36,462 bases of DNA, taken from NCBI GenBank assembly GCA_003150225.1, contig QAND01000023.1, positions 106,645 to 143,106 of the forward strand, given 5' to 3'. This stretch comes from Bacillota bacterium (GTDB lineage Bacteria; Bacillota; Clostridia; Christensenellales; QAND01). The notes beneath the pieces were generated by a model that saw nothing but the letters and a program-made list of their open reading frames with translations, ran no database searches and was not told the origin of the DNA. Positions within the stretch are counted from its first letter, which is position 1. Every line of letters starts with the position of its first letter. A program made the position numbers and the translations under genes. Shown here in pieces: positions 31,871 to 36,462 of the stretch.

Positions 31871-33064
31871 TCAAATCAGTTCCTTCACAAATTCCCGGAT
31901 ACGCTCCATCCCAGCTTGGATATCCTCCATGGATAGGGCGTAGGAAAGCCGGACGTGGCCGGGCGCCAGAAAACCGCTGCCCGGCACCAGGGCAACCGCC
32001 TTTTCCTCCAAAAGCATAGCGGCAAAGTCGTCATCGCTTTCAATGACACGGCCCCGATAGGATTTCCCCAACAGGTCCGAGATGTTGGCCAGGCAGTAGA
32101 ACGCGCCCCGGGGCAGGGGGCATTGGATGCCGGGAATGGCGTCCAACCCAGATGCCATGGCCTTTCTCCTGCGGTCGAATTCCGCTACCATCTCTTGGAC
32201 GCAGTCCTGAGGGCCGGAGATAGCCGCAAGGGCTGCCGCCTGGGCAATGGAATTGGGGTTACTGGTGGCGTGACTCTGCCAGTTGCCGATGGCCTTGGCA
32301 AGAGGCTCGGTGCAGGCCAGATAGCCAATGCGCCAGCCCGTCATAGCGTAAGTTTTGGATACTCCGTTCACGAGAATGGTTCGCTCTTTGGCATCCTCGC
32401 TATGGGTGGCAATGGAAGGAGGAAGCCCTCCATCGTAAGCAAACTCCTCATAGATCTCGTCAGAGATGATCCACAGATCCCGCTCCCGGGCTATATCCGC
32501 AATGCCGGCAAGGGTCTCCCAAGGGATCACCTCTCCGGTGGGATTGCAGGGGCTATTGAGCAAAATGGCTCGAGTCCGGGGGCTGAGGGCCTGTTCCACG
32601 GCGCTCAGGTGCAGAGCGTAGCGGTCGTCGGCGTCGGTCTCAACATAGACCGGCACACCGCCCGCCATCTTCACCATTTCCGGATAGCTCACCCAACAGG
32701 GCGGCACAATGAGTACCTCGTCCCCCTCTTCCAGGATGGCGCATAAAGCGTTGTGAAGGGCATGCTTGGCCCCATTTGAGATCACCACCTGGCTGGGGGT
32801 ATAGCTAAGGCCATTCCGCCGCTGAAGCTTTTCGCACACGGCTTTGCGAAGGGCCAGGGTTCCCGAACTAGGGGTATACCGGGTCTCTCCCCGGTCCATG
32901 GCCTCCTTGGCGGCGGCAACGATGTGGGCAGGGGTATTAAAATCGGGTTCCCCCACGCCAAATCCAATGACGTCCACCCCCTGGGCCACCATGGCCTTGG
33001 CTTTGGCGTCGATGGCCAGGGTAAGGGATCCAGTTACCGCCTGGGCTCTGCGGGAAATCTGCAC
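31871..33064 (-). CDS. Aspartate aminotransferase-like PLP enzyme
   Basis: A 397-aa fold-type I aminotransferase that exchanges the amino group between aspartate and 2-oxoglutarate. Features: LTLAIDAKAKAM (about 14-25), FGVGEPDFNTP (35-45), NSPCNPTGEV (170-179), SDEIYEEF (201-208) and the PLP Lys237 in GVSKTYAMTGWRIGY. This is subgroup Ib, as in Bacillus AspB. I chose GTG 33064: AAGGAG is 8 nt upstream, and the GTG 9 nt earlier overlaps that site. Other amino-acid substrates are possible. The citrate-synthase-like gene follows 13 nt later. Confidence 0.93.
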   Translation of the reverse strand: MQISRRAQAVTGSLTLAIDAKAKAMVAQGVDVIGFGVGEPDFNTPAHIVAAAKEAMDRGETRYTPSSGTLALRKAVCEKLQRRNGLSYTPSQVVISNGAKHALHNALCAILEEGDEVLIVPPCWVSYPEMVKMAGGVPVYVETDADDRYALHLSAVEQALSPRTRAILLNSPCNPTGEVIPWETLAGIADIARERDLWIISDEIYEEFAYDGGLPPSIATHSEDAKERTILVNGVSKTYAMTGWRIGYLACTEPLAKAIGNWQSHATSNPNSIAQAAALAAISGPQDCVQEMVAEFDRRRKAMASGLDAIPGIQCPLPRGAFYCLANISDLLGKSYRGRVIESDDDFAAMLLEEKAVALVPGSGFLAPGHVRLSYALSMEDIQAGMERIREFVKELI

Positions 33065-33129
33065 AAGAATCACTCCTTCAAGAGGAAATCAGGCAAGGGC
33101 GGGACAAGCCCGCTTCATCCAATTACTAT

Positions 33130-33159
33130 AATTTACGCAGCGGTTCCCTCTTTTGTCAA
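33130..33159 (-). promoter_or_regulatory. Sigma-A promoter of the aminotransferase operon
   Basis: Perfect TTGACA (33154-33159), 18-bp spacer, and TAAATT (33130-33135) on the minus strand. The 5' leader would hold a small GC hairpin (33099-33113). Confidence 0.6.
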
Positions 33160-33186
33160 GGGAAATGCCCTCATCGCCGGTTTATT

Positions 33187-33215
33187 TTGAAAAATGCCCC
33201 TCCCTATGGTAAACT
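33187..33215 (+). promoter_or_regulatory. Sigma-A promoter of degV
   Basis: TTGAAA (33187-33192), 17-bp spacer, and TAAACT (33210-33215) with a TGG extended -10, 39 nt before the degV start. It is divergent from the aminotransferase promoter. Confidence 0.7.
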
Positions 33216-33254
33216 GATGCCATTTGAACGACCACATCTTGGAGGAAGATTGCC

Positions 33255-34118
33255 ATGCAAGAATATATACTTATGACCGATTCCACCTGCGATTTACCTC
33301 AGTCCTATTATGAAGAGCGGGGTATCGTTTGCGTTCCTTTCCCCTATTCCCTGGATGGCACGCCCTATCTGGACGATTTTGGGCAAAGCCTGCCCTACGC
33401 CCAGTTCTACGCTCAAATGCGTCAGGGAAGCATGCCCACCACATCCACCATCAATACCCTGATGTACGATGAAACCTTTTCGCCTCATCTGAAGGCCGGA
33501 AAGGATATCCTATACCTATGCTTTTCCAGCGCCCTTTCCAGCAGCTATGAAAACGCCCAGTTTACCCGGGATCGGCTCATGGCCCGGTATCCCGGCCGCC
33601 GGATCGTAGTGGTGGATTCCCGGTCCGCCGCAGTGGGCGAAGGCATGATCCTTCTGGCCGCCTATGAGCAATATCAAAAGGGCATGCCTCTGGATGAATT
33701 GGTGGGATGGATTGACGGCTTCAAGCACAAGGTAGAGGCCTGGTTTACCGTAGACGATCTGGCCCATCTATACCGGGGTGGGCGCATCTCGGGAGCGGCA
33801 GCCGCCGCCGGAAAGATGCTGAAAATCAAGCCGATCCTCCGCATCGATGAGAGCGGCGCGCTCATCAGCATGGAGAAGGTCAACGGACGTAAGAAGTCCA
33901 TCAAGCGCTTGGCGGAGATCTACGGCGAGCGGGGCGGAAAGCATCCGGACAAGCCTGTGATGATCTGTCATGGCGACTGCCTGGATGAGGCGGAAAAGCT
34001 TCGGGAGCGGGTCATGGAGAAGTACGGCAGCCAGAAGGTGGACATCTTCTGCGTGGGGCCCATCATCGGCACCCATGTGGGCCCAGGCATTTTGGGCATC
34101 GTATTCTTAGGGGAGTAA
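33255..34118 (+). CDS. DegV-family fatty-acid-binding protein
   Basis: The 287-aa protein matches the DegV family, whose FakB members hold a fatty acid for phosphorylation by FakA before phospholipid synthesis. Family motifs are the N-terminal DSTCDLP (about 9-15), GSMPTTSTIN (about 58-67), FSSALSSSYENA (about 92-103), VDSRSAAVGEG (about 120-130), DDLAHLYRGGRIS (about 167-179) and GPIIGTHVGPG near the end. TGGAGGA lies upstream of ATG 33255. No fakA is adjacent. It is co-transcribed with a small membrane protein 5 nt downstream. Confidence 0.92.
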   Translation: MQEYILMTDSTCDLPQSYYEERGIVCVPFPYSLDGTPYLDDFGQSLPYAQFYAQMRQGSMPTTSTINTLMYDETFSPHLKAGKDILYLCFSSALSSSYENAQFTRDRLMARYPGRRIVVVDSRSAAVGEGMILLAAYEQYQKGMPLDELVGWIDGFKHKVEAWFTVDDLAHLYRGGRISGAAAAAGKMLKIKPILRIDESGALISMEKVNGRKKSIKRLAEIYGERGGKHPDKPVMICHGDCLDEAEKLRERVMEKYGSQKVDIFCVGPIIGTHVGPGILGIVFLGE

Positions 34119-34123
34119 TTGGA

Positions 34124-34393
34124 ATGAAACATCTCAAAACTATGGAGCACGTCTGCAACTTTTTGATTCTAGGCCTGGCCCTTTACGCCGTTTTACAGGA
34201 GCAGGAGGCGGTTTATCGGACCGTGTTCCCCCTCATCGCCGCCGTATCCTGGGTGGTAGCCGGCCTGGGCATCTACGGCTACGCGCACCGGGCGCCCCAA
34301 GGTGGAAGCACTCCTCTGTCCAAGATGTTGATCAGCATCACCCTAGCCGTGGTCTTCACCGGCGGGGCGCTTTACTACTGGTTCTTCCTCTAG
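34124..34393 (+). CDS. Small three-helix membrane protein, unknown
   Basis: The 89-aa product has three hydrophobic segments (about 10-25, 32-52, 70-89) with a short charged loop (HRAPQGGSTPLSK). GGGGAG is 8 nt before ATG 34124, and the gap to degV is 5 nt, so the two are co-transcribed and end at the terminator at 34422. I do not recognise the family. A role with membrane lipid metabolism would match DegV but is only inference. Confidence 0.7.
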   Translation: MKHLKTMEHVCNFLILGLALYAVLQEQEAVYRTVFPLIAAVSWVVAGLGIYGYAHRAPQGGSTPLSKMLISITLAVVFTGGALYYWFFL

Positions 34394-34421
34394 AGGAACT
34401 CCCCGTTTTAAAAGACGCACA

Positions 34422-34459
34422 AAAAACCGCGGCTTGGCTCCTGGCCTACCGCGGTTTTT
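34422..34459 (+). terminator. Terminator of the degV operon
   Basis: AAAAACCGCGG (34422-34432) pairs with CCGCGGTTTTT (34449-34459), 11 bp, with a 16-nt loop. The next 100 nt contain three TTTGGCC-type repeats (34470-34497) but no gene. Confidence 0.88.
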
Positions 34460-34660
34460 ATGACTCCAATTTGGCCGGATTTGGCCCCCTTTGGCCCGTT
34501 TTAGCCGCTTGACGCCATCTCTTACCCTTTCATTTTGAATCGAGGAGCCAGCAGGGAATTTCCAAATAGAATACTGATATGGTATATTATTGGGGGAGGG
34601 CGGTCTGGCCCAGGCCAGCGCGTCCGAAGTTTTGGAGAATCACTATGGAGGTGCAAAGGC

Positions 34661-35530
34661 ATGGCAAAACCAAGCGTCTATTTTACCAAGCAGATTACCC
34701 CAGAAAAGATGATCGAGCTTTTCAAGGTGCTGGGGCGGGAACTGCCCGGGGCTGTGGCGGTCAAGCTACACAGCGGTGAAGTGGGCAACCAGAACTTCAT
34801 CCGTCCGGAATTCTTAAAGCCCATCATTGACCATGTTTCCGGCACGGTAGTGGAATGCAACACCGCCTATGAGGGACAGCGCAATACCACCGAAAAGCAT
34901 TGGGCTACCATGGAGCAGCACGGCTGGACCGGCATCTGTAAGGTGGACATCATGGATGAGGCGGGCGAGATGGCTCTGCCCATCCCGAATGGCAAGCGGA
35001 TTCAAGTCAACTATGTGGGGGCCAATCTGGCCAATTATGATTCCCTCCTGGTGCTGTCCCATTTTAAAGGGCATCCCATGGGAGGCTATGGCGGAGCACT
35101 GAAGAATATCTCCATCGGCATCGCCTCCAGCCATGGCAAGGCCTATATCCATGGGGCGGGGGATCCCGAAAAGATCTGGACCGCGGACCACGATTCCTTC
35201 TTGGAATCCATGGCCGACGCCGCCAAATCCATCGTGGATCACTTTGACGGCCGCATCGCCTTCCTTAACGTCATGTGCAACCTATCGGTGGACTGCGACT
35301 GCTGCGCCGTGGCCGCCGATCCCGAGATGGCTGACATCGGCATCCTGGCTTCCCTGGATCCGGTGGCCCTGGACCAAGCCTGTTTGGATCTGGTATATGC
35401 CTCCGATGACCCCGGCAAAGAGAACCTCATCGAGCGCATCACCTCCCGCAACGGCGTCCATACCATTGAGGCTGCTGCGGATTTGGGCATCGGCAGCCGG
35501 GAGTACACCCTGGTTTCCCTGGATCAATAG
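34661..35530 (+). CDS. DUF362-domain protein
   Basis: The 289-aa protein belongs to DUF362. It contains VKLHSGEVGNQNF (about 33-45), ECNTAYEGQRNTT (about 65-77), GANLANYDSLLVLSHFKGH (about 117-135), GGYGGALKNISIG (about 138-150) and the NVMCNLSVDCDCC cluster (about 200-212), followed by DIGILASLDPVALDQACLDLV. The family is poorly characterised; some members carry ferredoxin domains, but this one ends after the DUF362 core. The cysteine cluster may bind metal. I chose ATG 34661 with GGAGGTG 7 nt upstream; the longer frame covers a likely promoter region. The gene is monocistronic and ends at a bidirectional terminator. Confidence 0.88.
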   Translation: MAKPSVYFTKQITPEKMIELFKVLGRELPGAVAVKLHSGEVGNQNFIRPEFLKPIIDHVSGTVVECNTAYEGQRNTTEKHWATMEQHGWTGICKVDIMDEAGEMALPIPNGKRIQVNYVGANLANYDSLLVLSHFKGHPMGGYGGALKNISIGIASSHGKAYIHGAGDPEKIWTADHDSFLESMADAAKSIVDHFDGRIAFLNVMCNLSVDCDCCAVAADPEMADIGILASLDPVALDQACLDLVYASDDPGKENLIERITSRNGVHTIEAAADLGIGSREYTLVSLDQ

Positions 35531-35546
35531 CCCCTACGCAATAGAA

Positions 35547-35573
35547 AAAAGGCCTTCCAACGGAAGGCCTTTT
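35547..35573. terminator. Bidirectional terminator
   Basis: AAAAGGCCTTCC and GGAAGGCCTTTT pair over 12 bp with loop AAC. It serves the plus-strand DUF362 gene and the minus-strand PepSY lipoprotein. Confidence 0.92.
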
Positions 35574-35616
35574 ACGTTCTCATGGAATCCCCGCGGGATC
35601 CCTCTTTTAGCCGGGC

Positions 35617-36225
35617 TCAGTCGAAAACCGATTCCTCTTCCCAGCTGATGATCTCCCCTGTGTCAGCGTCGATTTCAAAATCGTACTCCCGCTCCTGGTG
35701 GATGATCTTCCCTTCATAGACCATGCGCCCATCGTCCATCTCCAGGTTCAGCCGAATCTGCTCCGCCTGAGCGCCCGGCACCCGCTGAAGCGCAATCTCC
35801 TCCGCTTGCTCTTGGGAAATTCCCGTCTGGGGGGCGGAGCCGCCATGGTACCAATGGTCCTCCACCTCGAAGTCCTTTTTCAGAATGCTGCCGTCCGCTG
35901 CAGCAATCTCATAATCATATTCCTTGCCCCCGGCATAGAACTCCACATCGTAGACATAGACGCCCTTCTCCACATCCCGTTTCACGCGTATGGCGGTTAC
36001 GGAATCCTCCGATACGCCCGCATCCGCCAGGGCGATTTCCCGAGCGCGCTGTTCAGAGATCCCCTGTTCCGGGGCGCTGGGCGCCGGAGATGGGGTAGGC
36101 GTGCTCTGGCCCGCGTCCAAGGTTGCTCCTGGTTCTTCGGTTGGAACCGTCTGGGGTGGATTGCCACAGGCGCAAAGGCCCGCGCACATGGCCAGGGATA
36201 AAAGAATGACCACTCCTCTTTTCAT
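35617..36225 (-). CDS. PepSY-domain lipoprotein
   Basis: The 202-aa product has a signal peptide with a lipobox-like LCAC (Cys20), a Thr/Pro/Ser-rich spacer (about 25-55), and two PepSY repeats: ISEQRAREIAL to ADGSILKKDFE (about 58-124) and ISQEQAEEIAL to ADTGEIISWEEE (about 136-198). PepSY domains occur in secreted protease inhibitors and propeptides; lone lipoproteins of this type are common in Firmicutes, role unclear. I chose ATG 36225, the only start directly before the signal peptide; AGGAGG lies 13 nt upstream, longer than usual. The 237 nt to the right window edge show no gene I can support. Confidence 0.85.
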   Translation of the reverse strand: MKRGVVILLSLAMCAGLCACGNPPQTVPTEEPGATLDAGQSTPTPSPAPSAPEQGISEQRAREIALADAGVSEDSVTAIRVKRDVEKGVYVYDVEFYAGGKEYDYEIAAADGSILKKDFEVEDHWYHGGSAPQTGISQEQAEEIALQRVPGAQAEQIRLNLEMDDGRMVYEGKIIHQEREYDFEIDADTGEIISWEEESVFD

Positions 36226-36462
36226 CTTTTCATCATACCCTCCTGATCTCTCTTTCCGGCAAAAACGCATTCGGCTTGTTTTGGATTGGGCCCCTCTCCC
36301 CATCCCCCTGGCCTTTCCCAATGGAAAGGCGGCATCTGGGGGAAGTTTGGGGCAAGTGGGTGAATTTTAGCTTTTTCACAAGGCTTCCTGGACCCGCACC
36401 CTCCCAAGGTTACTGGCTTTTTACTTCCCTCATTTCCCAATGGGTTTCATGGCAAAGGCATA

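Overview
The window reads as a chromosomal segment of a Gram-positive, anaerobe-like Clostridia-class Firmicute of fairly high GC. I infer this from the locus order (Cof phosphatase, hprK, murB, PHP, rapZ, whiA, dnaE, pfkA), the Firmicutes small-protein families (DUF503, DUF5685, a DUF6809-like protein, SdpI, VanZ, DegV), strong AGGAGG ribosome sites, frequent GTG/TTG starts and Gram-positive lipoproteins. I cannot name the genus. I saw no rRNA, tRNA, CRISPR array, transposase, integrase or prophage gene. Most genes are on the minus strand in tightly packed operons.

Layout. (1) 1-3543: one-carbon and methionine metabolism: a cobalamin methionine synthase cut by the left edge, its separately encoded reactivation protein, and divergent metF. 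(2) 3636-6164: small envelope or unknown genes (VanZ-like, two small membrane proteins, an SdpI-like protein) and a HAD phosphatase, bounded by strong bidirectional terminators. (3) 6175-17293: a long minus-strand run from a TATAAT promoter at 17335: Cof-type HAD, hprK, a membrane-anchored solute-binding protein, murB, a PHP phosphoesterase, rapZ, whiA, dnaE, pfkA. It combines carbon-flux control, cell-wall precursor synthesis and replication. yvcK, HPr and pyk, often found in this neighbourhood, are absent. (4) 17341-18276: a GC-rich non-coding repeat region around a small DUF6809-like gene. (5) 18277-23355: FHA protein, FtsW/RodA glycosyltransferase, class B PBP and uvrC in one operon. (6) 23401-27120: a proline-rich small protein, a lipoprotein, an ArsR regulator and a DUF5685/J-domain/membrane-protein cassette. 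(7) 27142-33064: trpS, a DUF503 protein, thrC, a P-loop protein, a citrate/homocitrate-synthase-like enzyme and an aspartate aminotransferase. (8) 33187-36225: DegV, a small membrane protein, a DUF362 protein and a PepSY lipoprotein.

Metabolic theme: aspartate aminotransferase, a putative Re-citrate synthase, threonine synthase and the methionine-synthesis genes all draw on oxaloacetate and aspartate.

The observations I rate highest are: a hairpin that sequesters the ribosome site of the solute-binding protein directly after hprK; a diverged tandem repeat of about 151 bp with a third partial copy near uvrC; and the DUF5685/J-domain/membrane-protein cassette with its cysteine-rich J-protein tail. 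No complete new defence or mobile system is visible.
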